NCBI GenBank assembly: GCA_025506515.1
Contig: CM046452.1
Location: 104,536,551-104,600,550, forward strand
Direction of reading: 5' to 3'
Origin: Flaveria trinervia
Lineage: Eukaryota; Streptophyta; Magnoliopsida; Asterales; Asteraceae
DNA length: 64,000 nucleotides
Every line of letters begins with the position of its first letter. Positions within the stretch are counted from its first letter, which is position 1. This document shows positions 34,503-48,900 of this stretch, one piece after another. The translations under genes were made by a program, and so were the position numbers. Below the pieces are notes generated by a model that saw only the letters and a program-made list of their open reading frames with translations, was not told the origin of the DNA and searched no databases.

Positions 34503-35545
34503 CACCAATTGTCTCGAGTTGGGCCTAGTAATAAAACGAGAGTAGTATATAATCAAGAGGTTGTGAGTTAAAATAGTTGGGTTATCTTTTAGGCCAAGAG
34601 TAAGCCCAATAATAATTCAATTTTTGTGGCTTGTATCTTATTCACTATGGTGAACATAGAAGAAAGTATCATCTTGTTAAAACAATAAAACAAAATACTG
34701 CTCTCTCATTAAAAGAGAGGAGAAGATGAACAAGTTTTGTTATTTAATCCTGGCTACAATGCTCTTTAAATTTCTGAAATTTCAGTTGTCAGATCTAGGA
34801 AGCGCCTTCATGACATTTCAGCGAACTTGTCCAACGGTTGGTTTGTATTTGTTAATCAGGTTCGAAAGTTAGGTTTGAAAACATTTGTTTGCTGATGCGG
34901 TTTGTTCTAATTTGGTGATAATGGATTTGAAACGATTTTAGTATTTTTGTTGTTTTTACTCTTGTTTTACATATTTCTATTTATCTTTACTTCTCTAGAG
35001 AAGTGGGTAGTCTCCTTTTAATTTAATAAATAGTGTATTAGTAGTATCCAAAGCTACACGTGGCCTATTAAATTGCGTTCGAAGTATGAAACGAATATGA
35101 AGAAAATGATTATATGTTGTTATCTCATCTTATCTCTCAAGTTTTTCTTACCAATTCAATACTTAACAAAATTTAAAGTTAATTATGTAAAAGCTTTATG
35201 ATTATAGTATTTTTTCTTTATCGATTTTATGAATGTTCAAACATTGAGCATCAAACTCATAATCTGTAATTATTGATGCATTTCCTTCAAATTTATTTAC
35301 AAAACTTAATTTTTTTAATTTTGATGCTACAAAGTTATTACTCATATTGTTTTTTACACACATTAAATAAATGAAGTTTTAGTTCATAGTTTCAATAGTC
35401 AAAAAAGACATGTTAACTAACTTGTTCATCATACCACCACTTCATATGATATAATTGGATTTTGAATTTGTGAAAAACCACAGTTTAAAATCAAAATCAA
35501 CTAAAATTTTAATTTAATTATTTAATGTTCAAATAAAACAAATGA
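34503..35545. other. AT-rich spacer
   Basis: No recognised gene or element. A short frame starting near 34726 has no family resemblance. The end of this stretch (from 35546) begins the duplicated block described next. Confidence 0.45.
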
Positions 35546-37900
35546 TTAAAAGGAAAGTAATAATAAATTCAAAAGGTAAATAAATGAAAAGATATGACGA
35601 ATCCACTCACTCCCGTTGCAACAAATCTTCCCTGAGATTTACATTTACCCTAAAGAGGAGTATGTATAATTGTATATAAATAAACCCATCGCCTATGCCA
35701 TTGTTTCTCAAAGCCATCGACTCCGCCTAAATCAACGATCGCCCTTCAAACATGTCGTCTAAAGCCCTCATTCTGCATCCCTCTGCCATTGAGTTTCGAA
35801 CACCATTTGATAAATTACTTCTTCTTCTTCATCATCTCCACCACACCACAGCCGTTGACGACTCAATTTCGATGCCGACTAAGGCCACCGCAAGTTCGTT
35901 GACTGCGATCGGACCACCAATTTCAAGGTATGTATTCTTCCAATCGACCTCTTCTGTTTGCTTTCTACTCATTACTTGATACTATCACTCTACCTTCCGT
36001 AAGCGTTGTCTGTTATTTCCGCTTGATTTCGGAACCCTAAACCTAAATACGTAAGTAATCGTCGTGATTTCGGGTGATTGAACCCTGATTAGGGTTTTAA
36101 ACAGAAACATTATTCAGTTTTATGAATTGATTCAAGTTAGTTAATGCATACATCATACATTTTCATTGTATTCATGTTGCCTTCTCATCTTTTTGTCTCA
36201 CTGTTGACTCCCGCGGATACACACCCCTGAATCCTGATGCTTTTCTGATATTGGGCCCTGAAATCTGGGCCATCCCAATGGTGTCACCACGGCCCAAGAG
36301 ACTTGTTGCCCATTTTCATTGCATTGTTTTGTATTGGGTTTGACGGGTCAAAATGAGTTTGGGCCTTGGGGCATTACTGATGGAGTCGTCCACTTTTAAC
36401 TTATGATGCGTACCATATCGAGTGTTATGTTCTAATATTTTTTCTGATTTTTCTGAAAGGATCTTTGATAAACTTAAAGGCGCCATCAAAGAGGTATGCT
36501 CATTGATATAGTTTAAGTCAAAAGTCGCCTTAATGTTATCTTTCAAATGAAATGATGAAGATGAAATGCTTCCAATGAATTCGATTCATCAATTTTATGT
36601 ATTTCGTGGGAACTTTGGTGATACTGAAAGGTACGTTTGGTGACACATGAAGTCACTTTGGTGATACTGAAAGCCATTTTTATGTGACTAAATAAGTTTT
36701 GGGTTTGACATTTTTACTATGGGAGACATTACAAAGAATAATTTTAAGAAGTGGATCAAACTTGGGAGACATTTGAGCAGACCTTCTGGTCAAACATTCA
36801 CCATATTTGAAGTTGATAAAGAAAGGTATGCTATTTTACAGTTGTATCTTCTTTATCCAGGGTATTTCTTTTATATAGACACCTTGCTGTTAAATTTCAT
36901 AATTCTAACTTTGGAAGTTTTGAATGTATGTGTTCTTAGTATGTCTTGCTTCTTAATTTGTAGTTTTTGATTTATAAATTTCACATTGTGTCATAATTGG
37001 AGCCCACAAAATATTTGAACGTGCTTTAAGGTATGCTTTTAATTCAAGAATGTTAAAATTAAGATTATTTTGATACTTTATATGTTGTCTTCTAGAAACC
37101 TTTTTGTCTTAAACCAAAACAACTAATACTTTTACTAAGCTTATATGGTTCTTGAAGTACAAGAGTTTCTAGATGAACACGCTGTGTCATAACACAAGCA
37201 CTTCAACCTATTTATGCAATTCTTGTATTGTACCTTTTCACCCTATAGTTATAACGACATTCTTGTGTCAGCTAGTCCTTGAAAACCTTATAGGCGCAAT
37301 AGAAGCAGAAAAAAAGGTATGCTCATTGATCTAGTTCTACTTAAAAGTAAGTATAAAAGTTGGAAGCTGAGCATTTATTTGTGTATTGTTTTCATATAGG
37401 GAAGAGCTGGGAGATATACATAGGATAACGCGGCTCCTTGATTTTCTCCATGGTTTTTCATTAGTTTCTTTTCTTTACTTATGTTATTTGATTTAAGTAT
37501 TTCTGATCGTTTTATCTCTAAATTTGTGCTCTTACAGATATGGAACTAAATTTGTGTTCTTACGGATATGGAATATTCCAGCCCATGCTGAACTTTTAAA
37601 TAGAGGTACAAATATAGAAACCTTAAAGGTATTTTTACATGTATCAATCTTAGAGACAATTTCATATATTATTCTGGTCAAACGTTATAATAAAGGTTGA
37701 ATGTTCCTTTTTTCATCGTTGTGTATTTACTTTTTTCATATTTTTGGTTTTGTGGAATTATAGATTTTATTGTGTATGCAGAATGGTGTGAAGGACAAAT
37801 TACTGAAAACCTGGTGGAAACATTTGATGATTGTTTACAGGTCAAAGAGGCACAAGATGGTCTAAACAATGAATGATTGATGTTGAGGCATGGAGGTGGC
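35546..37900 (+). pseudogene. Duplicated gene-fragment block, copy A
   Basis: This block resembles 38790-41990. It begins with a promoter-like segment (TATATAAATA near 35675) and a start-like exon with ATG at 35752 (SKALILHPSAIEFRTPFDK, then MPTKATASSLTAIGPPIS) before a GT donor at 35927. Downstream are short exon-like pieces with splice-like borders: IFDKLKGAIKE (36463-36494), a FEVDKER piece ending about 36824, LVLENLIGAIEAEKK (37272-37316), and ENLVETFDDCLQ (about 37785-37860). Frames are not continuous, so it is either a decayed gene or an unusual one with tiny exons. I do not recognise the parent family. Confidence 0.5.
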
Positions 37901-38789
37901 ATGCCAGGTTAGATCAGCTAAATTTTGATTCATTAAAAAATCTAACAATCAAACGAATGGCAACAGGGTGATTGTAGTATTTTGCTGTTTGATGTTTTAA
38001 GATTTTAAAGTTTTACAGCGCTAGTTTGGGATCGCAACAACACAAGCTTTGACACATTGTAATAGCCAATAAGACGAACAAAATATCTTTTGCATCGACT
38101 ACATCGACTACACATTGTAATAGCCATAAAGATTGATCAGCATGTAAGTAACAATGGTGGTGGATTTGAGTCTTATTGTACTTGGGAAAAGGTTTTTGAC
38201 ACGTGTTAATCCAAAACGCAATTTGAGTGAAATGCACTTGCAAAATTTAAATCTATCTTCGCCCTCCTGAGTTGAATCTCGATCCGGATATCTGTATTGA
38301 AGATCTGGACGTCCCGATATATAAAAGGCCTTGTTAAGGAAAGCTATCCTAAATCCTAATGGCGTGGTTGTTAAGGTTGTTTATTTGGCTCTTTCTTCTT
38401 TTCATCTTGTTGCTTTATGTTTATAACATCAACATCGATGGCATGGGTTTTATCTCCTTATCGAGAAAGTGGATTGATTTTTTGAATAACATTGGGATCC
38501 ACAGACCACAGTGAACACTTTGTTAATGTTTCTAATTTCTATCGTTTTTGGTAAGTGGGCCGGTCTTTAATTGTTTGAGCATATGGGCTGCATTCCGAGG
38601 GTGTTGGATTGTGAGATGTGGGCTCCATATTATGCACATCAGGCCCATTGCTTTTGTGGTTCCTGAAGTCTACAAGGCTAAAAGCCCTTCTCAACAATTT
38701 CAAATGATGTTGGGCTTAAAGGTTTCAGACATAAGTCTTCCATCGTGGGCCTGTTTCTTGTGGCTGGGCTATTTCTTGGTTTTCTAAAA
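37901..38789. other. Spacer between duplicated blocks A and B
   Basis: Mostly unique sequence. It contains a doubled CACATTGTAATAGCCA word near 38055-38130. The plus frame 38548-38787 has no family resemblance. No gene is called. Confidence 0.4.
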
Positions 38790-41700
38790 GATAAAAAGGA
38801 AAGTAATAATAACTTCAAAAGTTAAATAAAGAGAAAATTGCAAAAATAGTCCTTGTAGTTTGATCATATTACAAATTTGGTCCTCATATTTTAAAAATTG
38901 CAAATTTAGTCCAAACATTTGAAAGTTGTTGTAAATTTAGTCCTCACCGTTAGTGTCTGTTAGTTTTTAACGATCTGGGGATTAAACACGTAATATGGTA
39001 AAACCATAGGGACCAATTGTGTAATTTTCTCAAAAAATTATAAAAAACTAAAAAATCATATAAAAATTAAAAAATTAAAATTTAAAAGTTCATATGTCAT
39101 GTTTAAATCGAAGAATACAAAAAACTTGTGAAAATATAAATCCGAAAAACAAAAAATAAAATCGAACCGCTTTTTATTTTTTTAACTTCAATATATTATT
39201 TTAGTATTTATTTTTAATTTTGTAAATATTTATTTGATTCTATTTTTATTTTTATTTGGTTTCTATTTAGTTTTTACTATAATCCCATTCTTCTTTCTCA
39301 ATACTTTTCGCTTTGTTTTTTACATACGTTTTGTTTATACTTTTATTTAGTTTTGAATTTGATTTTATTTTTTAACCTTTATTTTATTTTTAAAAAATTT
39401 ATTGAAATTTATTATTGATGATTATTTGAATTTATTATGTTTGATTTTAATTTCTTTTAGATTTATTTGATTTTCTAATTTTTTTAATTTTCAATTTTTT
39501 TTAATATTTTGAACAAAATGCACAATTAGTCCCTATGGTTTGATCAAATTGCATATATAGTCTCCCGATCGTTAAAAACTAACGGACACTAACGGTGGGG
39601 ATTAAATTTGCAACAAACTTTCAAAAGTTTGGACTAAATTTGTAATTTTTAAAATTTGGGGACCAAACTTGCAATATGCTTAAACCACGGGGACTATTTT
39701 TGCAATTGAGAAGTGATTTTCATTTCTAGAAATCAATAAATGAAAAGATACGGCGAATCCACTCATTCCGGTTGCAACAAATCTTCCCTGAGATTTACAT
39801 TTATGATTTACCCTAAAAAGGAGGAGTATGTATATGTATATAAATAAATAAATCCATCGCCTATGCCATTGTCTCAAAGCCCAAAGCCATAGACTCAGCC
39901 TAAATCAACGATAAATTACTTCTTCTTCTTCTTCTTCATTCTCTGCCTAAATGAGTTTCGGACACCATTTGCGATCCATTTGATAAATTACTTCTTCTTC
40001 TTCATCATCTCCACCACACCACAGCCGTTGACGACTTAATTTCGATGCCGACTAAGGCCACCGCAAGTTCGTTGACTGCGATCGGACCACCAATTTCAAG
40101 GTATGCATTCTTCCAATCGACCTCTTCTGTTTGTAAGCGTTGTCTGTTATTTCCGCTTTGATTTCGGAACCTTAAACCTAAATACGTAAGTAATCGTTGT
40201 GATTTCGGGTGATTGAACCCTAATTAGAGTTTTAAACCGAAACATCATGTTAGATTTTATGAATTTGATTCAAGCTAGTTAATGTATGCAGCATACATTC
40301 TCATTCAAGTTAGTTAGTTGATCCTGATGGTTTTTTAATATTGGCCCCCGAAAGATGGGCCAGCTCAATGATGTCTCCACGGCCCATGAGACGTGTTGCC
40401 CAGAAGGACCGCCTGATGAGATGAGGCTTGTTGCTTGTATTGTATTGGGTTAATGGGTCAAAATGGACTGGTGGGCTTGAGGTTGGGCCTAATGGACTCG
40501 TCCACTTTTAACTTATGATCTCTATCAGACTATCATAAAGGGTGTTCTGTTGCTAATTGTTTTTCTGCTGCATGTTGGAATATTAAGTATGTTTGACCAA
40601 ATTGTGTTAATTTGTTTGACTCCCGCCACACACGCACACGGCACACGCACACCCCTGAATCCTGATCTGTGATGGGTTTTTTTTGTTGGGCCATGAAACT
40701 GGGCGAGCCCGATGGTGTCTCCACGGCCCAAGAGACACAGTGCTTGATGATGAGATGAGGTTTGTATTGTTTCGGTTAACGGGCCAAAATGGGTTGGTGG
40801 TGTTGAGTTTTTGGTTTGACATTTTTACTTTGGGAAATATTACAAATATACTTTTAAGTGGATCGGACTTGGAAGACATTTGAGCAGACCTTATGGTCAC
40901 ACGCTTCATTGAACTTGATAAAGAAAGGAATGCTAATTCACAGTTGTATCTTCTTTATCAAGTTTTTTTTTTATATTCTTGCTGTCTAATTTCTTGATTC
41001 TAACTTTGAAGTTTAAATGTATGCGTTCTTCGTATGTCATGCTTCTTAATTTTGTAGTTTTTGATTTATGAATTTCATCTTGGGTCATAATTGAAGCCCA
41101 CAAAATATTTGAACGTGCTTTAAGGTATGCTTTTTATTCAAGAATCTTAAAATTAAGAGTATTTTGATAGTTTATATGTTGTCTTCTAGAAACCTTTTTG
41201 TCTTAAACCAAAACAACTAACACTTTTACTAAGCTTATATGGTTCTTAAAGTACAAGAGTTTCTAGATGAACACGTTGTTAAAGCTGAAAATGGTGGTGC
41301 TCACTAGCAAATCTTCACAAGGTTGGCACATACACATTATTGTTAGCAAGTTTACCTTTTCTGTTACTTCTTTGATTTCTCTCACAAGTAGGCATACATG
41401 ATCACATTGTGTATTTTGTTTGTAGGTTCTTTTTGTGCCAAGCATCATGGTCAGGCCATCATTATCGACATTTTTGGGTTTTTCTATTCTTATGATAAGT
41501 ATTTTTTGCATTATTATTTTTCTCACACAAGCACTTCAATCTATTTATGCAATTATGTATTGTACCTTTTCACCCTATAGTTATAACGATATTCTTGTGT
41601 CAGCTAGTCCTTGAAAACCTTAAAGGCTCAATAGAAGCAGAAAAAAAAAGTATGCTCATTGATCTAGTTCCAGTTAAAAGTAAGTATAAAAGTTGGAAGC

Positions 41701-41990
41701 TGAGCATTTATTTGTGTATTATTTTCGTATAGGGAAGAGCTGGAGATGTACATAGGTTAACGTGGCTCCTTGATTTTCTCCATGGTTTTTCCTTAGTTTC
41801 TTTTTTTTTCCTTATGCTATTTGATTTAAGTATTTCTGATCGTTTTATCTCTAAATTTGTGTTCTTACAGATATGGAATATTCCAGCCCATGCTGAACTT
41901 TTAAATAGAGGTCTAGTTAGCTTCCTAGACTGCTGAGTGATGATACAAATATAGAAACCTTAAAGGTATTTTTACACGCAAGTTCTTGTC
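38790..41990 (+). pseudogene. Duplicated gene-fragment block, copy B
   Basis: The block repeats copy A in order: GGAAAGTAATAATAA start, GGCGAATCCACTCATTCC, the TATATAAATAAATA promoter-like stretch (39838), MPTKATASSL coding piece (40045-40100), the CTCCACGGCCCA segment (present twice here, 40368 and 40704), GACATTTGAGCAGACCTTAT, and the LVLENLKGSIEAEKK exon (41605-41650). The start exon is altered: the region around the copy A ATG is rearranged. An inverted-repeat element splits the first part. It also carries an AATATTCCAGCCCATGCTGA segment. Overall it is a diverged tandem duplicate with further internal duplications. Confidence 0.55.
38834..39707. mobile_element. Foldback / MULE-like element with ~170-bp inverted repeats
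   Basis: The left arm (AATTGCAAAAATAGTCCTTG ... TTAGTGTCTGTTAGTTTTTA) reappears as its reverse complement in the right arm (TAAAAACTAACGGACACTAA ... GGACTATTTTTGCAATT). The roughly 500-bp core is AT-rich with no coding sequence. It sits inside block B at a point where block A is continuous, so insertion postdates the duplication. Left flank GTTAAATAAA and right flank ATCAATAAATG suggest a short AT-rich target duplication that is not cleanly readable. Long terminal inverted repeats without a gene fit a non-autonomous Mutator-like element. Confidence 0.75.
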
Positions 41991-43330
41991 ATCATTTAAA
42001 TCTTAAGATGATTTATTACTAATGAAATTTGGTGACTAGATGGGTGATTGAGTGCCAGGATAACCTGTTTCCAATTAGAGTTTACAAGGTTAGTTTTGTC
42101 TCTAAAAGATTTATAATGCGAGTTTACTTGTCAGCTAAACCGATTTTTAAGCCTAAGGATTTTACTATTGTATGTGTTTTTATCAATTAAGAAGATTTTA
42201 CAAAGTTAGTTTTGTCTTTTAAAAAACTATAATGCCTTCTGGTTACTTTCTCTCCAAATGCTTCCCTTCTCCATTTCTAATCTTCAAAATACAATTAAAA
42301 AACCTGAAGATTTAAGAAATAATCTGCAAAATTTAGCGACACTAACTATATGATCATTGTTACCTTTTTGCTGTTTTATTTTGTAATAGTTGTTATGCAG
42401 TTTTATCAACCTACTAAATCTTTCGTCAGCAGTATTCACTGCAGATATTTCAAGCATATGAGCCTCTCTTGTTGCTTGCCCTCCAACCGCTCCTTCCCCT
42501 CATGTTATTGGCCTTGTAATTGCAACTGCAGATTTCCAAAACGATCTTTCCAGCTGGAATAATTAAGTATGCTGATCAAATTATTTTAGATGCTAACTGT
42601 TTGACTTTGCTTGGATTACTTTCTTTGTTTATTTATTTATATTCAGTTCTGTATGGGGTCGATGCAAAAGAATCATTTCATTTGTCTATCATGATCTGGA
42701 TTCAAGATAAGTGTTTATCACTCCTGGAGATAGGTAAGATGTCCACACCTTTATATTAACAAAACCCCCACTCCCACCACACACACACAACAAATTAAAT
42801 GAGAGATGTTCTTCTTGTCTACTTCTGTAGGGTTGTTGAAATCTGAGTTTTTTGAAGAACAAGTTGCTGAATAAGCTGTTGGGGCTGAGAGTGGTGGTGC
42901 AGATGTGCAGTGACATCAATAGCAAGTCCTCACAGAGCTAGCCATACATATTAGTATTATTGTATTAAATTAATTTTACACATCAACTTAACTAACTATA
43001 CTTTTCCTTAAATGTTGTTCATTCCTTCCTTACATACAGTTGCATCTTCTAAAATGTTGTTATTGTATTAAATTAATTTTACACATCAACTTAACTAGCT
43101 ATACTTTTCCTTAAATGTTGTTCATTCCTTCCTTACATGCAGTTGCATCTTCTAAAAACCTTGCATTGTAAAAAGCAAAACAAGGAAAAAGCTACATAGA
43201 TAAATGTTATGAGCATATGACAATAGCTGTTCATAAAATATTTAGCAAACTTTGTTCAAATGTAAGTCAACCTATTTATGCGATTTTGTATCGTTCTTTT
43301 TCACCATATGATTGTAACAATTTTCTTCTG
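41991..43330. other. Mixed segment of the fragment array
   Basis: The segment includes one exon-like piece with codon-like character (around 42420-42555, in frame reading KHMSLSCCLPSNRSFPS or EPLLLLALQPLLP depending on frame), seen only once in the window. It also includes short splice-like borders. I cannot decide on a frame or a family. Confidence 0.3.
42957..43157. repeat. Nearly perfect 103-bp tandem duplication
   Basis: Copy 1 (42957-43054) and copy 2 (43060-43157) differ at only a couple of positions. Shared words include TTATTGTATTAAATTAATTT, TGTTGTTCATTCCTTCCTTA and CAGTTGCATCTTCTAAAA. The high identity indicates a recent event. Confidence 0.9.
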
Positions 43331-45900
43331 ACAGCTTGTCTTTGAGACCCTTATAGGCACAATCAATGAGGAAAAAAGAGCTATGCTCATTGATTTGTTC
43401 CAGTTGAAGAAGGATAAAAGCTGCCAGGTGAGTATTTATTTGATTCAGTAGTGCTTTTTCACCATATGATTGTAAGAATATTCTTGTGACAGCTTGTCTT
43501 TGAAATCAATAAAGGCACAATAGATGAGGAAACCAAGGTATGTTCATTGCTTTGTTCCAGTCGAAGAATAAGGATAAAAGTTGCCAGCTGAGCATTGATT
43601 TGTAAACTATTTTCAGATTGGGGAAGAACCGAGAGGTATGTATGATTATGTAGCTCCCTGTTTTTCTTCACGGTTTGTCCTTAATTTCTTTCCATATGTT
43701 ATTTGATTTCAGTATATCTGTTCATTTATCTATTAGTTTGAATTATTGTTCTTGCACATATGAATATTCCAGCTCATGGTGAGTCTTCACACTCATAGGT
43801 TTATTTCAGTGGCTAAGATTCCTAAATGATTGTGCTATTGACGTTACAAATCTTGAAATCCTTAAGGTACTCTTGCATGTAATTTATTTTCAAACATCTC
43901 TAAACATCCCTGTTTTACCACTCAAATTCATTAGATTCTTTACTTTTCTCTAGAACAAGAATTGTTATTTAATGTTTGATGCTGGTACTCAGTACTTAAA
44001 GATTGGCTTTATTTGTAAATTCTCATCACATTTGGAACATGCTGTTGGAGATATATACGACTATGTAGATCTTTGTTTTCCTCCACGGTTTGTTTTTATT
44101 AGTTTTTTCCTTATGTTATTTGATTCTAGTATTTCTTCTCATTTTGTCCATTATTTTGAATTATTTTTCTTGCAGTATAAGATATTCTAGGTCTATGTTT
44201 TCCTTCACGGTTTGTCTATTATTTGATTCTGTAGATCTTTGTTTTCCTCCGCGATTTGTTATTAATTAATTTTTTCCTTATGTTGTTCTAGTATTTCTTC
44301 TCATTTTGTCTAATAGTTTGAATTATTTTTCTTGCAGTGTGATATATTCTGAATCTATACACAAACAGTGAGGTCTGTGCAGTGGCTAATTCCTATGCGA
44401 TTATGCTAATGGTATTACAAATATTGCAAGTTATTTCTGAATGTAATCGTTCAAGTGAAATGATGAAGATGAAGTGCTTTCAATCAATTCGACTTATCAA
44501 CTTTATGTAACTTTTTTACAGATTGAACATGCACAAGCTGGTTTAAAGAACTTGCTTCATCTCACAGGATTGTAAATCATCTCCATGGTAATTTTAGTGA
44601 TACTGAGAGGTACATATGGTGACACATGAAGTCACTTTTACAAGTATTTTGACTCCAATAAGTTATACGTAGTGCTAATTATAGTGCTTTACTTGTTCAG
44701 GTAATGCCAAGGAATGTCAAATGTTTAATTCTAACTTTGAAGTGGATTGGACTTGAGAGACATTTGAGCAGACCTATGGGTCAAACATTTCACCTTTTCT
44801 GAACTTGATAAAGAAAGGTATGCTGATTTATAGTTGTATCTTCTTTACCTAGGTTTTTCTATATATACCTTGTTGTCTAATATCATAATTCTAACTTTGA
44901 AGTTTTAAATGCATGTGTTCTTAGTATGCCATGCTTCTTAATTTGTAGCTTTTGATTAACAAGTGTCATCATGTGTTATAATTGGAGCCCACAAACATTT
45001 AAACGTGCTTTAAGCCATGCTTATTATCCGACTCTATAAAAATTCCTCAACGTATTTATGCAATTTTGTATTATACTTTTTCATCATATGATTGTAACAA
45101 GAATCTTGTGACTCCTTTCTTTGAAACCCTTAAAGACACAATAAATGATTAAAAAAAGGTATGTTCATTGATTTGTTCTAGTTAAAGAATAAGGATAAAA
45201 GCTGCAAGCTGAGCATCTATTTGTAAACTAATTTCAGATTGGGGAAGAACCGAGAGGTATATACGATTATGTGGCTCCCTGTTTTCCTCCCACGGTTTGT
45301 CATTAATTTCTTTTCCTTATGTTTTTTTATTTCAGTAGTACTTTTTCACCATATGATTGTAACAACATTCTTGTGACAGCTTGTCTTTGAAACCCTTAAA
45401 GGCACAATAGATGAGAAAAATAAGATATGTTCATTGATTTGTTCCAGTTAAAGAATAAGGATAAAAGTTGCCTGCTGAGCATTTATTTGTAAACTATTTT
45501 CAGATTGGAGAAGAACTGAGAGGTATATACGATTATGTGGCTCCCTGTATATACTATTGTGTCTTTGAAACCCTTAAAGGCACAATAGATGAGGAAAATA
45601 ATTGATTTGTTCCAGTTAAAGAATAAGGATAAAAGTTGTCTGCTGAGCATTTTTTTGTAAACTATTTTCAGGTTGGGGAAGAACCGAGAGGTATATGCGA
45701 TTATGTGGCTCCTGTTTTCCTCCACAATTTGTCATTAATTTCTTTTCCTTGTGTTATCTGATTTCAGTATTTCTGTTCATTTATCTATTTGTTTGAACTA
45801 TTGTTCTTGCGCATAAGAATATTCCAGCTCATGGTGAGTCTTCACAAACTTGTGATGTTGTCTGTTGATGTTACTAATATTGAAATCCTTAAGGCACTCT
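43330..45900 (+). repeat. Tandemly amplified exon-intron units
   Basis: At least five diverged units (starting near 43333, 43490, 45112, 45378 and 45558) contain an acceptor-like CAG, a coding-like piece (LVFETLIGTINEEKR, MLIDLFQLKKDKSCQ), a GTGAGTATTT donor-like border, then a micro-piece ATTGGGGAAGAACCGAGAG. The first unit is best preserved and reads through 31 codons without a stop; later ones carry deletions. This is amplification of one exon neighbourhood from the gene seen in blocks A and B. Confidence 0.7.
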
Positions 45901-48900
45901 TTCATGTAATTTTTTTTCATCATTTCAATCTTAAGATGACTTATTATTAGTTTTGAAATTAGGTGACAGGATGGGTGGTACAAAGATAACTTGATTCCTT
46001 TGAGTTGACGACTTAATAGCTCAAGTTTGTTCAAGTGGTTGAGGACCAATATGTGTCTCGGTTTGCTATTTTTTATATGATTATTTAAATTGTCTTAATC
46101 TACTCTAATTTTTTTGATGATATAATTTGCTTTGGAGCTCGCTTCTAGCACTACATGAATAGTCATTGTATTTTGTTTTTTTTGTTTACTGTAAAGGATC
46201 TTTGAAGGTTGCAAAGGTATATTGTTACTACAATGTTAATCTTGTGCAGAACTTTTACTATACTAAGCATATTAACCTTTTGTAATTGATACAGGAAGTT
46301 GTACATCAAACAGTCAATTTCATATATTATTCTGGTCAATCGTGATGATAAAGGTTGAATGTTCCTTCTTTCATGGTTGTCTATTTGCGTTTTTCATTTT
46401 AATTCATTTTGTGGAATTATGGATTTTATCGTGTACGCAGAATGTCATGAAAGACAGGTTACTGAAAACCTAGTGGAAACATTTGATGATTATTTTAAGC
46501 ATGCAAAGGTGTGCTTCCAAACACTAGGAGAATTTTTCCATCAGAGTCTGAATGGGAGGAAGACCAAGATGTGCTTTCAAAAACTAAGAAAATTGCCATC
46601 ATAAAAAACTTGCTCATAAGCCATCATAAAGTCAGAAGGAGCCATCATAAGGTTAGTAAACCCACCGTAAGTTAGTACCAGGCTCCCCTAATTTTCTATT
46701 AAATTTTTACTAGAAATATGAAACGTGAGTGCTCACTTTTATAGATTTCCACAGGGAACTTTGTTACAATAGAGGTACATTTGATGACACATGAAATCAC
46801 TTATACATGTGTTTTTACTTTTTACTCCAAATAGCATATATGTGGTGCTAAATTATAGCGCCTTACTTATTCAGTTATGTCAAGTGTTGAGATTTAATTG
46901 AGAACTTTCATTAGAGATTAAATTAAGCTTCCTAGCATTGCACAAAATAACGTAAGCACCACAATGAAGGTATGCAGGTATAATGGCCAATCATGGAGCC
47001 ATATCTCTCTTTCTTTGTCTATTTTGTTTTTTAATCTTGTGACAAAATAAAACTAACACAGATTCTGTGGAAGCTGCTGCAACACAGGTTTTTATAAGCG
47101 GTGACAAAGAACGATGCAATGTTACACAAAGTATTAGAAATTCATCTTATGTTCCAAACATGATTTCTTGAGTATACATCTGTTTCTTGATAATTTTCAC
47201 GCTTCATGGAAAGGTGAGGTTTGCATTAAGCTGCTACGGGATCTCATGACGAGAAGGTTGGTAGACTACAATCTGATCAACTTCTATGATTTATATTATG
47301 CATTTAATGACTTGTAAGAAGTTTTTTTTATGTGAATATAAATCACACTTAATAAGTTTTGGCCTTTGGGGTTGACATTTTTACTATGAGAAATATTATG
47401 GTCCTTATGGAGAATATTTTAAAGTAGATCAGGCTTCAGAGACATTACGCAGACCTTATGGGGTTATATGTTTCCAACTTTTTTGAACTTGCACAAGCTA
47501 TGCTAATTTACAGTTGTATCTTTCATTATCTAGGTTATCATATCTACCATGCTGTTCATTTTTAACTGTAAATTTACATTTTTAAATGCACCTGTTCTTC
47601 TGAATTTGTAACTTTTGGTTTATGAGTTTACGAGTGTCAACATGTGTCATAATTGCAACCCACAAACACTTGGAAGTGCTTTAAGGTATGCTTATTAGTT
47701 ATTACTCAACACCTATAACTTTATGTTGATAGGATTTGTTGATTCTTCCAGAAACATTTTTGTCTTAAACTATAACAACTAATATTTTCTGCTATGCTTA
47801 TAGGGTTGTTAAAATGCAACAGATTGTTGATGAACAAGTTGTTGAAAGAGATGGTGGTGCCATGACATCAATAACAAAACCCTGGCACACGTGACGCAAC
47901 GTATTATTGTCAGCAAATCTACCTTTTTCATTCTCTAGTTTCTCGTTTACTTTCTCATACATAAGCATATATAATCACATAATTTGCTTTATTTGTAGGT
48001 TCTTTTGTACAAAACACTGTGTGGAGGATATTTTGGAGAAGTAGATCAGACTTGGGACACATTTGAGCAGACGTTATGGGGTTATACGTTTCCAACTTTT
48101 CTGAACTTGCTAAAGTTATGGTAATTTAATGTTGTATCATTCATTATCTAGGTTTTTTATATCTCTGAGCTGTCCATTTCATTCTTGCAAATTTACAGTT
48201 TTAAACGCATGTGTTCTCATTATGACATGCTTCTTAATTTGTAACTTTTGGTTTACCGATGTCAACATGTGTCATAATATCAACCCACACACACTTGTAA
48301 GTGCTTTAAAGTATGCTTATTACTCAACAATGTTAATATTATTTTGATAGGATTTGTTGATTCTTCTAGAATTCTTTGTCTTAAACTAAAACAAGTAACA
48401 TTTTCTGCTACACTCGTAAGGTTGTTGCAATGTGACAAATCGTTAATGAACAAGTTGCTGAAGAAGTTGTTGAGGCAAGAAGAGGTGGTTCCATGACATC
48501 ATTAGCAAAGTCCTTGCACAGGTAATAGATTCTATCGTGTTGAAAATTTGTGGAAGGATTTTTCATTAAATTTCAAAGTCCCCTCAGTGCCTTGTTGGTC
48601 ATGTTCTACAATGCCGTACTTAAGTCCACATGGCCTTGAAGCACTTGTTTTTCTTCTTAAACTTTTTTATTTTCTCTACCTTATTCTCAGTTTGTGGTTT
48701 AAAGCCTTACTTGTTGATTCGTAACATGTTTAAGACATTCTTTTTATTGCAATTGTGTTTGCAAACCCTCGTTGCAGATTGATTAGGATCATGCTTAAAC
48801 CGGTTTTTCTTTTTTATGAATTACTTAATAACCAACTTTCTTTTTGTAGGGTAATTGGTGCCAAACACCTTGGTCCGTAAACGCTAGTTGTGGTGTTTTA

